Shown here: positions 40,588-51,532 of the stretch, in pieces
Layout of the letters: every line of letters begins with the position of its first letter
Position numbering within the stretch: the first letter of the stretch is position 1
Source: Heracleum sosnowskyi
Lineage: Eukaryota > Streptophyta > Magnoliopsida > Apiales > Apiaceae
Assembly: GCA_030848705.1 (NCBI GenBank)
Contig: JAUIZM010000012.1
Location: 7,566,679-7,630,678, forward strand
Length of the DNA stretch: 64,000 nt
Direction: 5' to 3'
Translations under genes and position numbers: made by a program
The notes under the pieces: generated by a model
Told to the model about the DNA's origin: nothing
What the model saw: only the letters and a program-made list of their open reading frames with translations
Database searches by the model: none

Positions 40588-42912
40588 CTAAGTGTTAGTT
40601 TTAAGGATCCAGACTTGCTTGGATCCTTTGCCTTTCTTAACAGTGTTAGCTTTTGCAGCGGAATCAGTATTATCAGAGTTTAAACTAACATTGTCAGACT
40701 TTACACTTGCAGAGTTTGCTCTAACCCACTTCAGATTGGGTTTTAGCTCATAATAGTTGTGATAAATAGCATGATAACTCTTGCAAGTATAAATGGAATG
40801 CCAAGTGCTCCCACAGTGTGTGCATAAAGTTTGTGGTTTAACCCTTACATAATCATTCTTTACTCCTGATGTAGAAGATAAAGAATTAATATGTTTGTTC
40901 TTAGTGCAAAATCTAGCAAGATGATTAGAACTACCACAATTGTAACATGTTTTCCTTGAAGCACCAGCATTAGGCAAATGATTATTTCTATTATTTATGC
41001 CTATTTTTCCATTCCTATTTTTCTTGGACCCTTTTGGTTTCATGGCAGATTTTATCTCTTTCAACTTATGATTGAACTGTTTTCCTGTCATCAAGCCAAC
41101 ATTAACCTGTTTTTCACAAGTTTTTACTGGTTTTCTAACAGCTTCTACTTCCATAAGTTTTTCTGTTATAATATTTTCCTGTTTTTCACAGGCTTCATCT
41201 GATTCCTTATCAGCTTCCCTTATTACAACAGATTTTAACTTATTGACTTCTGGAACAAATTTCACAGGTTTAAGTTGTGGTTTTACCTTAACCTTGTCTT
41301 TAAACCTAAGTTCATCATTTTCACAATAACCTAAACCTACAGAATCAGTCTGAAACACTTGATGAGTGTCTCTTCCAGAATCTGTCCAAGTCTTGATTAT
41401 TTTTCTTTCTTTTTCTAAATCAGATTCTAATTGCTTATATCTTTTCAGCAACTCATGTTCTACATAAACAGCATCATCTCTTTCTTTTTGAATCTGCTTC
41501 ATATTTTCAAGTTCTCCTTCAAGAAACTTGTTTCTCTCTTTAATACTAAGATTCTCAGCTTTAATTCTCTCATTCTCTAAAGTCTGATCCTTATAGCTAA
41601 CATGAACACTTTTCAGATATACTCTTAACTCAGATATATTATCAGTATCATAAGCATAAGTAGTTAGGGGTACCTTATTTTCAGATGATTCAGTCTCATC
41701 TCTGACAGTTGCCATAAGAGCATAGTTTTCTCCATCATCAGAGTCTGAAGTATCTGCCCAGTCTTTGCCTTTAGAGATGAGTGCTTTCTCAGATTTGCCT
41801 TTCTTGCACTCTGGAGCATAGTGACCCATCTCCTTACACTTGTAGCACTGGATTTCAGATTTATCCTTCTTGCCAGACTTGGTTTCCCTTCCATCAGACT
41901 TTCTGAAACTTCTCCTTTCAGAGTTTGAATCTTTCCTTGAGAATCTCTTTCCCTTCTTGAAGTTCTTGAATCCCATCTTCTTGAAGGTCTTCACCATCAA
42001 TGCAGCCATTTGCATCATCTGTTCTTCATCATCCTCAGAGTCAGAAGCTTCATCAGAGTTTGAGTCATCATCAGAGTTTGATGACTCACTCTCAGATTTA
42101 ATGACTAAAGCCTTTCCCTTGGCTTTCTTCCTTGATGATTCCTTCTTAATGGGCTTCTCCTCAACTTTGAGAGCAATAGATTTTGTCTTCTTGCTGGATC
42201 TCCTGTTTCTTTGTTCTATCTCAAGTTCATGAGTCTTTAACAATCCATAGATCTCATTAAGATCTGTATCAGCAAGATCATAATTATCTCTGATTGTTGT
42301 TGCCTTTAAATCCCACTTTTCAGGTAGAGATAACAGAAACTTGAGATTTGACTCTTCAAGTTCATATTCTTTATCAACCAGAGACAGATCGTTCAACAGT
42401 TTGCAAAATCTGTCATAAGTCTCAGTCAAGGTTTCATTAGTTCTTGAATCAAAGTGCTCATACTCCTGTGTGAGTATTGTCTTTCTGTTCTTCTTAATGG
42501 CACCTGTTCCCTGGCATCTGACTTCTAAAGCATCCCATATCTCTTTGGCAGTTTTGCAGCCAATTACTCTGTTAGACATAACATTATCTAAAGCACTGTG
42601 GATAAGATGTCTAACCTTTGCATCCTTTGCAATTGATGAGATGTCCTCAGGAGTCATATCTTTCTTTTCCTTTGGAACAGTCTTTTGTTCTTGACCATCA
42701 ACAACAGGGGACAATTTAGTTGGCATATGAGGACCATCATAGATTCTGTCAAGGTATTCTGGATCTGTAGCCTCCAGAAACATGGTCATCTTAACCTTCC
42801 AAATCGGATACTCTACTGGCCTGAGAATTGGAACCCTGATTGTTTCATATCGACTCACAGAATTGGGCTTAACCTGTTCAGCCTTAGGAGCAGTTTGATT
42901 TTCTTCAGACAT
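40588..42912 (-). CDS. gag: E2 gag, intact
   Basis: 774 codons from ATG 42912 (MSEENQTAPKAEQV), about 50 bases after the PBS. In order: capsid-like domain (TAKEIWDALEVRCQGTG, LTETYDRFCKLLNDLSL), a Lys/Ser-rich region with repeated SNSDD/NSDE peptides (about residues 270-300), zinc knuckle CYKCKEMGHYAPEC (about 355), a long coiled coil (about 430-510), then knuckles CYNCGSSNHLARFC and CTHCGSTWHSIYTC. The frame ends in VWILKTNT. Because gag and pol are both open, this is the best candidate here for a source of functional Copia proteins. Expression would depend on LTR silencing, which cannot be read from sequence. Confidence 0.94.
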   Translation of the reverse strand: MSEENQTAPKAEQVKPNSVSRYETIRVPILRPVEYPIWKVKMTMFLEATDPEYLDRIYDGPHMPTKLSPVVDGQEQKTVPKEKKDMTPEDISSIAKDAKVRHLIHSALDNVMSNRVIGCKTAKEIWDALEVRCQGTGAIKKNRKTILTQEYEHFDSRTNETLTETYDRFCKLLNDLSLVDKEYELEESNLKFLLSLPEKWDLKATTIRDNYDLADTDLNEIYGLLKTHELEIEQRNRRSSKKTKSIALKVEEKPIKKESSRKKAKGKALVIKSESESSNSDDDSNSDEASDSEDDEEQMMQMAALMVKTFKKMGFKNFKKGKRFSRKDSNSERRSFRKSDGRETKSGKKDKSEIQCYKCKEMGHYAPECKKGKSEKALISKGKDWADTSDSDDGENYALMATVRDETESSENKVPLTTYAYDTDNISELRVYLKSVHVSYKDQTLENERIKAENLSIKERNKFLEGELENMKQIQKERDDAVYVEHELLKRYKQLESDLEKERKIIKTWTDSGRDTHQVFQTDSVGLGYCENDELRFKDKVKVKPQLKPVKFVPEVNKLKSVVIREADKESDEACEKQENIITEKLMEVEAVRKPVKTCEKQVNVGLMTGKQFNHKLKEIKSAMKPKGSKKNRNGKIGINNRNNHLPNAGASRKTCYNCGSSNHLARFCTKNKHINSLSSTSGVKNDYVRVKPQTLCTHCGSTWHSIYTCKSYHAIYHNYYELKPNLKWVRANSASVKSDNVSLNSDNTDSAAKANTVKKGKGSKQVWILKTNT

Positions 42913-42961
42913 GATTAATACTGTGTTTGAATCGTAAAACTGTATATATTAAACAGCCTTG

Positions 42962-42973
42962 GCTCTGATACCA
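42962..42973 (-). promoter_or_regulatory. E2 primer binding site
   Basis: The sense strand TGGTATCAGAGC is two bases from the 5' LTR. Confidence 0.92.
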
Positions 42974-42975
42974 AT

Positions 42976-43521
42976 TGTTAGGCCGAATACACAATATATA
43001 ATCAAGTATGTATGAGAATAACAATTAAGAACACAGGTTTGTAAATCAACAAACTGAATTATATTTAATAATTCTCTCTTAGTGATGTTAATGAATCACA
43101 AAGAGCTTCTAGGTTACAAGAATAATATATTCAATAATCGCATCCCTTCTAGGGATAACCTATCTGTGTTTATATAGTACACAGTTACATACAATCCTTA
43201 TCTAATTGATACTCCTAACAATTAGCTATACAATTGATATCAATTAAGGATTGCTTCTTCTCTTCTATTCCGTCTCCTTAGCTGTATCAATATATTCTGC
43301 TTCTTTCCATCTTCAGAATATATTGCTTCTAGAATCTTCAATTCAGCACCGACAGCTAATTCAACTATCACCTTGTCAGACTTTAAATAAACTCTGACCG
43401 GCTTCCTTTAAACTCTTCACCCTGTCAGAGTTTAATTAAACTCTGACCGGCTTCTGATAAACTCTGGTCAGTACCTGTTGCTTAAACACTGATAAACAAA
43501 CATCAGCAATTATATCTAACA
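42976..43521 (-). repeat. E2 5' LTR
   Basis: The mate of 18735-19280 with three substitutions by eye. Palindromes are at 43375-43398 (near-perfect) and 43424-43447 (perfect). Confidence 0.95.
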
Positions 43522-43789
43522 TCCCTCTTACATTTCTTAGGAGCAAAAAACTGTAATAGCAGATGTGTATTTGTAACCAAATATCACAGATTATTTCTTC
43601 AATCTATATCTCAGGTGGATCACAAAACAATCCACCTGAAATTTTTAAAGCACTGTGTTCTTATCTTTATTTTGTTTTTGCAATTTAATTTATCTGTTCT
43701 TACTTTCAAGTTGCAGAAGTTATAAAAATCTAGAATTGTATTCAACCCCCCCTTTCTACAATTCTGTAAGTGTGTAACTGGGAATAACA
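43522..43789 (+). repeat. E4 5' LTR, right part
   Basis: This continues the LTR interrupted by E2 and ends GGGAATAACA, two bases before the PBS. The U5 hairpin is at 43732-43765 with arms AGAATTGTA / TACAATTCT. Confidence 0.88.
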
Positions 43790-43791
43790 AT

Positions 43792-43803
43792 TGGTATCAG
43801 AGC
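43792..43803 (+). promoter_or_regulatory. E4 primer binding site
   Basis: TGGTATCAGAGC, initiator Met-tRNA type, on the plus strand. Confidence 0.92.
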
Positions 43804-44135
43804 AAGCTTCTAACACACCTGAAGTTTAAAGATCAAGCACGACCAGAATCATGGGAACGAAGGATAATGAAGTGAAGATTCCAGTTCTTGATAAAGACAA
43901 CTACTTTCACTGGAAAGTAAAGATGCATCTACATCTCATGTCTATGGATGAGAGTTATGTGGATTGCATAGAGAGAGGTCATCATGTGCCTCTGAAGCCT
44001 AACACATGAATTGCTCTACAAGGAGAAGGAGCCCCAAACACGATTTCAAAGCTACCATCAGAATGGGTGCATGAAGATATCATTGAGGTGCACAAAGATA
44101 AAAAGGCCATGAACATTCTGTTCAGTGGTCTAGAC

Positions 44136-45022
44136 TAGGGGTGTACATGGATCGGTAAAACCGACCAACCCTATCCAAACCGACCTCATTTCGTCCGATC
44201 CAAACCGAATATTTCTAAACCGATATATATTTGGATTGAAAAAATATAAACCCAATTTAAATGAGTTGGGTATGAGTTTTGATTTTTTTAAACCGAACCA
44301 ACCCAACCCGATTAAAAATAATAAATTTAATTAAAATATATGATAATAATTAATCCTGCCGGCAATATATTACTCTTGGTTTAGATTATTGATTCATTTT
44401 ATACATGGGACAAAGATAGGATGCAAGAAGTCCTGCTGCTGCACTTGGTTTATTTTCAGTCTGAAGTTTACAATAGCATGCTAACGGCTAACAAGACTAG
44501 TAAAGCCCAATTAACAAGAGATGCTAGAAACCCAGTGGTTTCCCATAAATTCAGTGGTAACATTTACAATACCCATTTAATAAAAATTAGGACCAGAGTG
44601 AAGAGTCGCAAAGAAACTCGGAAACTAGAACACCGTCTGTAGTAAACTTTGATCAGTTAACATCTTTATTATTGATTGAACTCCTACTTATTTAATACAA
44701 AGGATTGAGCTCACCTTATTTATCGTCTTTTAGTGTGTTTTAACTTAAAGATTTGAGATTTACTGTATTTGAGATGGATATGTAATATTTTGCTGACTTT
44801 CATTTTCGGTTTGTTAAATTAGTACTTGCTACTTGATAAAAAAATTATATATTTATTAACCCGATCAATCCAACCCGAACCGATCCAAACCGAACCATAC
44901 TAGATGGATTGGATTATGAATTTGATTTTTATGGGTTGGGTTGAAAATTTGCAAACCCGATTTAATTGGGTTGGGTTTTTAAAATCCTGTAACCCGCCCA
45001 ACCCGAACCGTGTACACCCCTA
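44136..45022. mobile_element. Non-autonomous hAT-type element (MITE-like)
   Basis: 887 bp bounded by inverted ends TAGGGGTGTACA(T/C)GG and flanked by the perfect 8 bp TSD GTCTAGAC (44128-44135 and 45023-45030). Removing the element and one TSD copy restores the E4 gag frame. Both subterminal regions hold arrays of AACCGA/CCAACCC-type repeats in inverted arrangement. No transposase is present; the open frame at 44421-44642 has no recognisable content. The 8 bp TSD and TAGGGGTG ends fit the hAT superfamily. Confidence 0.9.
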
Positions 45023-45394
45023 GTCTAGACAATGATATGTTCGACAATGTTATTAACTGCACCACAACCAAGGAATCTTGGGACATAATTCAAACTTTGT
45101 GTGAAGGAACTGAGCAAGTGAGAGAGAACAAGATGCAACTTCTAATACAGCAATATGAACACTTTCACTTCAAAAGTGGTGAGTCTCTGCATGACACTTT
45201 TAGTAGATTTCAGAAACTATTGAATGGATTAAAGCTGTATGGAAGGATGTATCAGACCAAAGACTCGAATATCAAATTTCTGAGATCTTTGTCCAAAGAA
45301 TGGAAGCTTATGACTGTTTCTCTAAGAAACACTCAAGAGTACAAGAATTTAACTCTTGAAAGGCTCTATGGAACTTTAAAGACATGTGAATTAG

Positions 45395-46810
45395 TGATAA
45401 GTGGATTTTATATCTACTTGGAACACTTCAAATCGGCTTAAATTGATTGTTTGTACTCAAGTACGTGGTGTTTTTAATGTGTTTTGTGTTAGATCGTGCA
45501 GAGTTGCATTGTTGGCAGAGTTGTGGAGCTAATTTGATTATACGGTGGTGATTGAGCATCCTTGTGGAAGCCTAGGAGTTACGAGATGTGAGAGTGCGAG
45601 GAAAAGTCAAGAAAATGAGAAATGAAGAAATCTGACAGAGGCTCGAGCGCGCCCACGACTTAGGAAGCGCGCCCGCGCTTGGTTGAATATTGTTGAAGCG
45701 CGCCCGCGCCTGTTGGAGCGCGCCCGCGCCTGGTGGAATGCTGAAGAAGTCAATTTCTGTTCTAATAAGGAAACCAGCGAAGACCAGTCAACAGAAGAGC
45801 CTATATAAACCATTGGTGGACGATTTCAGAGATAGATATTGATATACATACATACATATCCACCCACCGGCAAGGAGAACAAGGAGACGGCTGATTACGA
45901 AGATCTAGTTTTCAACTTATCTTTGTATTCTTCTAATTAGGCGATACTTTGGATTCTCGTTTGTTTCTTCATAAACCCTAGTACTTTTATTTAGTATTCC
46001 AGACATATTTATTATCATGTTTTCATCAGATCCCATGATGACGAACGGTTTGATTATGAACTAATCGTTATGGTGGGATTCTAACGGATTTATCTATGGA
46101 TTTTAGTAGTTAATTGTTTTAAAGATTTGTGTGTGATGACTTATTGATAACCTAGTTTGGTTATGCTTATTCTTCTTGGATGCGTAGCTAACATCTAAGT
46201 TGTCTGTTAATCTCTATTGATTACGAAAGTGGATATAGAGATTTAGAACTTGCCATGCTAGCATAGGTTTATGTATGTTTGTCATGCATGATTCGTAGGT
46301 GATTTTAACCATCTTACATGCCCTATGTAATCTGAATGGATAACTTGTTCGTTAAACTGTTATGTTTTCAAATCTTATAGACATATAGGGTCTAAGCATA
46401 ATTGGTGTCTGCTCAACTTCTATCTCTTTTGTGGATGTTTGAGTGGTTTGGTATACGTATACTGAAAGGTAGCGTGTACTGATTTCGTGTTGTCCGATTA
46501 GTTGTCACAACCGTCACATACATTGATTAAAGACATAAACTCTAGATGAAGTATTTAATGAAGTTAGGATCCCATGTTTTATTCTCATAAGTAATTCGAC
46601 AGTAAATCCTTAGTTAATCTTAGTCTTGATAATTTGCTTAGTTAAATTAGATAATCACAACTCAACTTTGATACTTGTCTTAGCATTGAACAATAGACAT
46701 ACATTGTTGCATAAGTGCATAACTGTGGTAAACCAGTCTCTGTGGGAACGAACTCTACTTATTCATATATTACTTGTGACCACGTACGCTTGCGTGATTT
46801 TGTGCGAACA
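45395..46810 (+). repeat. E5 5' LTR
   Basis: It carries four GC-rich 12-mers of the GCGCGCCCGCGC type at about 45645-45730, the first degenerate. This is a CpG-dense patch in AT-rich DNA. A TATA-like CTATATAAACC follows at about 45800. Confidence 0.93.
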
Positions 46811-46816
46811 AGTTTT

Positions 46817-46834
46817 TGGCACCGCTACCGGGGA
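46817..46834 (+). promoter_or_regulatory. E5 primer binding site
   Basis: TGGCACCGCTACCGGGGA is close to the complement of the plant Asp-tRNA 3' end (TGGCGCCGTTGCCGGGGA), with three mismatches. It lies six bases after the LTR. Confidence 0.8.
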
Positions 46835-46956
46835 CTCGGTGTAATTTATATAGTTTATGTGCTTGTCATCAGTGGTCGTTAAAGTTCACTGACTCAGATT
46901 ATTCTCTCATCAATTTTACTTTGTTTGGTGTGTTTCAGTTACTTTAGTGAGCGTGT

Positions 46957-49134
46957 ATGCGAACACGTTCTCAATCTCGGAAAGAAGAACTTGAATTGAA
47001 TCTAGTTATGGGAGAACCAGTAGCAGAAACGAAGGCTTTGAAGGATTTTTCTCAGCCGAAGATCAATGACATTCAATCTAGCATTGTCAGGCCAGCCATT
47101 GCAGCTAATACCTTTGAAATCAAGCCTGGCACGATTCAGATGGTGCAGAATTCAATTCAGTTTGGGGGTGCTCCGACGGAAGATCCTAATATGCATATTA
47201 GGGATTTCATTGAGATTTGCGACACCTTCAAGTTCAACGGAGTGTCGGAAGATGCTGTGAAGCTGAGACTTTTCCCATTTTCTCTGAGGGATAAGGCTAA
47301 GGGCTGGTTGCACTCTTTACCAGCAGGTTCTATTACTACATGGGAGGATCTTGCTCAGAAGTTTCTCACCAAATTCTTTCCTATGGCCAAAACAGCTGCA
47401 ATCAGGAATGCTCTTACTCAGTTTGCACAACATTCAGGGGAAACCTTATGTGAAGCTTGGGAGCGTTACAAGGAGATGCTTTGGAAGTGTCCTCATCATG
47501 GAATGCCTGATTGGATGGTGATAAATTGTTTCTATAATGGTCTGGGAGGTCAATCACGACCAATGCTTGATGCGGCATCAGGTGGAGCTCTTTGGGCTAA
47601 AAGCTACGAGGAAGCTTACGAACTAATCGAGATGATGGCTGCTAATGAATACCAGAATCCAACTCAGAGGTTATCACAAGGCAAGGTAGCAAGAATTCTG
47701 GAAGTGGATGCAGCTACGGCTATAGTAGCTCAGTTAAAGGCTCTGACTATGAAAGTGGACTCTCTGACTAACTATGGAGTTCAACAGGTGGCTAGTGTTT
47801 GTGAGCTATGTGCAGGTGCACACAACACGACTCAATGTGCCATATCTAATGAATCGGCGCAGTTTGTGAGTAATTTCCAGAGACCACAGCAGTCAGTGCC
47901 TAACACCTATCATCCTAATAACAGATACCATCCTAACTTCAGCTGGAGTAACAATCAGGGTGGTATGCAACAACCACAACAGCCGTATCAGCAGTTTCAA
48001 GGTCAACAATATGGAGCTAAGCCATTTAATTCTTCTGGTTTTCAGCAGCAGTATGCTCCATGGCAACCATATCAACCACCAGGGTTTCAACAACCATCTC
48101 ATGGCAATGTTGGTCAGTCGTCCAATGAAAAATCTGAATTGGAAGAATTGAGGCTAATGTGCAAGAGCCAAGATGTTTCCATCAAGACTCTGGAGAATCA
48201 GACCGGTCAGATTGCTAATGCGTTGTTGAATAGACCACAGGGAACTCTCCCTAGTGATACGGAAGCTAATCCAGGCAAACGGGAGGCCAAGGAACATGTT
48301 AAAGCAGTTACCTTGCGATCTGGAAGGGTTACGAATGATCAGAACTCAGAAACAGCGCAAAACGAAGAAAATTTGAAAAGTGAACAGTACCTAGGGCGCG
48401 CCCGCACTGTTCATAGCGCGCCCGCGCCTCCCATTCTGCCAGAAAGTGAAAAAAATGGAGAAAAAGCTGTTCAGTTGGGGAACAATCCGGAGAAGAGCAA
48501 ACTTTCTACTGAGAATCCTATTCCAAAGCAAGCTACAGAGAGCAAGGAAGTCTATTCTCCTCCGCCATTCCCTAAACGTCTTCAGAAGCAGAAGTTGGAT
48601 AAGCAATTCGCTAAATTTCTGGAGGTTTTCAAGAAGTTGCAGATCAATATACCTTTTGCGAAAGCTCTAGAACAAATGTCGAGCTACGCAAAGTTCATGA
48701 AGGGTATTCTCTCACGGAAGTTGAAACTCGAGGAGTTGGAAACCGTCGCTCTAACAGAAGAATGTAGTGTTGTTCTACAACAGAAGTTACCTCCTAAACT
48801 GAAGGATCCAGGGAGTTTCACAATACCGTGCACTATCGACAATCTATCTTTCAACAAGTGCTTGTGGGACTTGGGAGCTAGTATTAATCTGATGCCGTTG
48901 TATGTCTTCATGCAACTTGGGCTGTCTGAGCCTAAACCTACTACCATGTCCCTACAGCTGGCTGATCGATCGATCACATATCCAAGAGGTATAGTGGAGG
49001 ATGTTTTGGTTAGAGTGGATAAGCTCATTTTTCCTGCTGATTTTGTTATTCTGGACTTTGAGGAAGACAAGAAGATTCCGATTATCTTGGGAAGACCGTT
49101 CTTAGCTACAGGCCGAACTTTGATCGATGTGTAG
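46957..49134 (+). CDS. gag: E5 Gypsy gag-protease
   Basis: 725 codons from ATG 46957 (MRTRSQSRKEELELN). Residues 40-230 form a retrotransposon gag (capsid) domain (MHIRDFIEICDTFKFNGVS, WEDLAQKFLTKFFPMAK, GETLCEAWERYKEML). A Gln/Pro-rich stretch (about 310-390) replaces a classic zinc knuckle; only CELCAGAHNTTQC remains. The C-terminal part is an aspartic protease with active site LWDLGASINLMP (about residue 640) and flap-side ILGRPFLATGRTLIDV. DLGA in place of DTGA/DSGA is typical of Athila-like elements. TAG at 49132-49134 ends the frame, which otherwise continues in phase. Two GCGCGCCCGC repeats are translated near residue 480 (GRARTVHSAPAP). Confidence 0.92.
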   Translation: MRTRSQSRKEELELNLVMGEPVAETKALKDFSQPKINDIQSSIVRPAIAANTFEIKPGTIQMVQNSIQFGGAPTEDPNMHIRDFIEICDTFKFNGVSEDAVKLRLFPFSLRDKAKGWLHSLPAGSITTWEDLAQKFLTKFFPMAKTAAIRNALTQFAQHSGETLCEAWERYKEMLWKCPHHGMPDWMVINCFYNGLGGQSRPMLDAASGGALWAKSYEEAYELIEMMAANEYQNPTQRLSQGKVARILEVDAATAIVAQLKALTMKVDSLTNYGVQQVASVCELCAGAHNTTQCAISNESAQFVSNFQRPQQSVPNTYHPNNRYHPNFSWSNNQGGMQQPQQPYQQFQGQQYGAKPFNSSGFQQQYAPWQPYQPPGFQQPSHGNVGQSSNEKSELEELRLMCKSQDVSIKTLENQTGQIANALLNRPQGTLPSDTEANPGKREAKEHVKAVTLRSGRVTNDQNSETAQNEENLKSEQYLGRARTVHSAPAPPILPESEKNGEKAVQLGNNPEKSKLSTENPIPKQATESKEVYSPPPFPKRLQKQKLDKQFAKFLEVFKKLQINIPFAKALEQMSSYAKFMKGILSRKLKLEELETVALTEECSVVLQQKLPPKLKDPGSFTIPCTIDNLSFNKCLWDLGASINLMPLYVFMQLGLSEPKPTTMSLQLADRSITYPRGIVEDVLVRVDKLIFPADFVILDFEEDKKIPIILGRPFLATGRTLIDV

Positions 49135-49149
49135 AAAGGAGAGCTTACA

Positions 49150-49824
49150 ATGAGGGTTCAAAATCAGAAGGTCACTTTTAACGTGTTCAAGGCAATGAAA
49201 TTTCCAACTGAGGAAGAAGAGTGCTTTAAATTGGAGATGGTCGATTCTGTCGTCAATACAGAGATTGAACAACCGCTGAAGTCAGATACAGTGGAGAGAG
49301 TCTTGATAGGGGATTTTGATATCGAAGACGAAGAAAGAGCAGAGCAACTTCAGTTGTTGAATGCACCTCCGTGGAAAAGAAAAATTGATGCGCATTTCGA
49401 TTCTCTTGGATTAGCAGAGCTGAACAATTCTCAGGAGCGACTTAAACCATCTATGGAAGAAGCTCATACACTTGAACTCCAACCACTGCAGGATCAATTG
49501 AGGTATGGTAAAGTCTACGAGAGCAGCAGGCTATATAAGGAGAAGGTTAAGTACTGTCATGAAAGAGGGGTGGTGAAACATTCATTTGTGCCTGGTCAGC
49601 TAGTTCTGCGTTTCAAGTCTCGCTTCAGATTTTTTCCAGGAAAGCGTAAGTCGAGGTGGTCGGAGCCTATCACGGTTAAATCAGCATTTCCGCATTATGT
49701 AGTAGAGATTTTCCATAAGTTTCCGGACGAAGCATTCAAGGTCAATGGTCAGAGGTTGAAACCGTATTTTGGTGGAAGTGTGAATCGCGAGGCGGAGACC
49801 GCGGTTCTTGTTACGACTAAATGA
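49150..49824 (+). pseudogene. E5 pol remnant: protease tail fused to integrase C-terminus
   Basis: 224 codons in phase with gag-pro. The first 120 residues are the post-protease linker that normally leads into RT (SMEEAHTLELQPL). At about 49,509 it jumps directly to the integrase C-terminal region (SSRLYKEKVKYCHERG, FVPGQLVLRFKSRFRFFPGK, VNGQRLKPYFGG). About 1000 codons of RT, RNase H and integrase core are missing, yet the frame is kept across the junction. The product has no polymerase or integrase activity. Confidence 0.88.
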
Positions 49825-51532
49825 GAGAATGGATTCACGTCAAGCTATTGACGTAAAACAAGCGCTTCGTGGGAGGCAACCCACACGAATATGTAGTATT
49901 AGTATTCTGTGTGAGAAGAAGAGAGAAAAAAAAAAGAAGGAAAAATTCGAAATGAATAGTAGCTGGTGCGCACCCGCGCGTGGGGCACTGTTCACAGGAG
50001 GAAAGCAAAAAAAAAAAAAAGACAAAAAAAAGTTTGTTTTGTTCCCCCCTAGGATCCATCTGGGATTCAGCGAGAGGTTGATAGGTCTGACTTTGGTGAT
50101 GCTCAGTATAGGCGGCTGACTCGGCGTATAGACGCCATGCATGACATCCATCGTCGTTTTGCTCAGGACTTGACACAGGCTTTGGGTACTGCTTTCAGAG
50201 CCACTGGAGTTGATGTTGTTTGGCCTGACTTTGGAGCTGATTCTGTTTATCCACCACCGGATACACCACCCGCGGAGGGTGGTACTGCTGATGATTCGGT
50301 ATTTTCTGCACTTTCCTTGATATTACCTTCAATGAGGACATTGAATATTGTAAGTTTGGGGGTGATAATTAAGGAATGGTAATGTTAGTGTGTGTTCATA
50401 TAGGATTCATATTGCATAAGTAGTTAGTTAGTTTCATTCATATCTTTGCATATTTATGTCATTTAGAGCATTCTGTTTGCATTAGCGTGTATGTCTATCA
50501 TGTGAGTCCATTTAGTTGCATTTGCATAGCATATTTCATGATCCCGTAGGACTTGGCTATTTCCGTTGGTGAGTCGATGTTGATTGGGGTGTGGTAATGA
50601 TGAATAGAGGGTTGATTTAAGTTCCTAGGAATTGACTTGCATGCCAGAAACAAATTAATTTCACAAGTCTCATTGGTTGCTTTTGGATTTGATCAGACCA
50701 TGTTTGTTTGGATGTTAGAATTTAATCACTTGCTTATATTTAGAATGTTCGTCTATTCTCTTGAAAACAAAGTAGCACTTAAGTCTAAGTTTGGGGGAAA
50801 ACAGGGATTTCATGCTAGTTGTTAATAAAGGCTAGGCGTCAAATGGCTAGTAGCCGCCCATTGTAAAAAAATGAGTAGTCTAGGGGGGATAAGGAAAAGC
50901 AAAATGCACTCATTCCGAAACAAAAAAAAAAAAGAAAAAAAGAAAAGAAAAAAAAAGAGTTGTGTTTATGCAAAATTGATCAGGGTGAGGTCTTTAATAC
51001 TCGAGCAATTAAGTTCTAGGGGACTTTGTGCCTAGTGACCTAAGACTTTTCCGGTCTGGGATCCACTAACCTAAAGCTCGCTACATGGGTATTATTGTAT
51101 AAGCCTTTTGGGGTCTCATCCATTGCACGGTCAAATAAGCATAAGTTTTGTTTTGTGTGTCGTAATAAAGCATGAATTCCTGTCTAACTCAAGTGGATTA
51201 TGAGGTGTCTTTTAGTGGTTTCTTGTGTCTAGAGTTCATTCTATTTATAAGCTTGTGGTTGTTTTGATGAAGAACAGGATATGGTCTTGATTTAGTTTGG
51301 GGAGTATATTGATGAGCATTGCACACACGCACGTTTCTGTGTTTGTATTGTTAGTATAAGGGGATTTGGTCGAACTCTGTTTGAAAGATTGCATTCCTTG
51401 AGGTGTTGGCTTGTTGATTGGTTGTGGTTAGTCTGAGGGGATCATTTGCATTAGCATATTAGTTGCATTCATGCATTGCATTGTATAGTCTGTTTATGCT
51501 TGAGGACAAGCATCGGTTTAAGTTTGGGGGTG
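49825..51532 (+). other. E5 3' region with env-position ORF remnant and PPT copies
   Basis: It begins with the cttcgtgggaggcaaccca motif that follows pol in Athila-like elements. A short frame at about 50050-50382 (RRIDAMHDIHRRFAQDLTQAL, YPPPDTPP) is the tail of a longer ORF and has no ATG before 50137. AAGTTTGGGGG occurs three times: near 50350 (followed by TGATAA), near 50787, and at 51520-51532 as the true PPT. A-rich runs are at 49985-50030 and 50921-50957. Confidence 0.65.

Larger units (their letters stand above)
18735..43521 (-). mobile_element. LTR/Copia retrotransposon E2 (Sirevirus-like), host of E3
   Basis: LTRs of 546 bp (TGTTAGGCCG...ATCTAACA) bound the element, which is 12.7 kb once E3 is removed. 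The flanks are TCTCT and TCCCT, a 5 bp TSD with one mismatch. Sense order is 5' LTR, PBS, gag (intact), pol (intact), spacer with E3 inserted, a divergent small antisense gene, the extra gene ORF3, PPT and 3' LTR. The LTRs differ by three substitutions by eye. Gag and pol are both open, so this is the copy most likely to be protein-competent. Its ORF3 has a nonsense codon and a frameshift. Confidence 0.94.

Noticed and set aside
44421..44642. 73-codon frame inside the hAT element as a transposase fragment
   Set aside because: No hAT transposase motif; the element is far too short for the gene.
45607..45813. Minus-strand frame rich in RARAR/RGRA
   Set aside because: It is just the translation of the GCGCGCCCGCGC repeats in the E5 LTR.
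50137..50382. 81-codon frame as an independent gene in E5
   Set aside because: The same frame is open upstream of the ATG and reads as the tail of a larger ORF, so it is a remnant.
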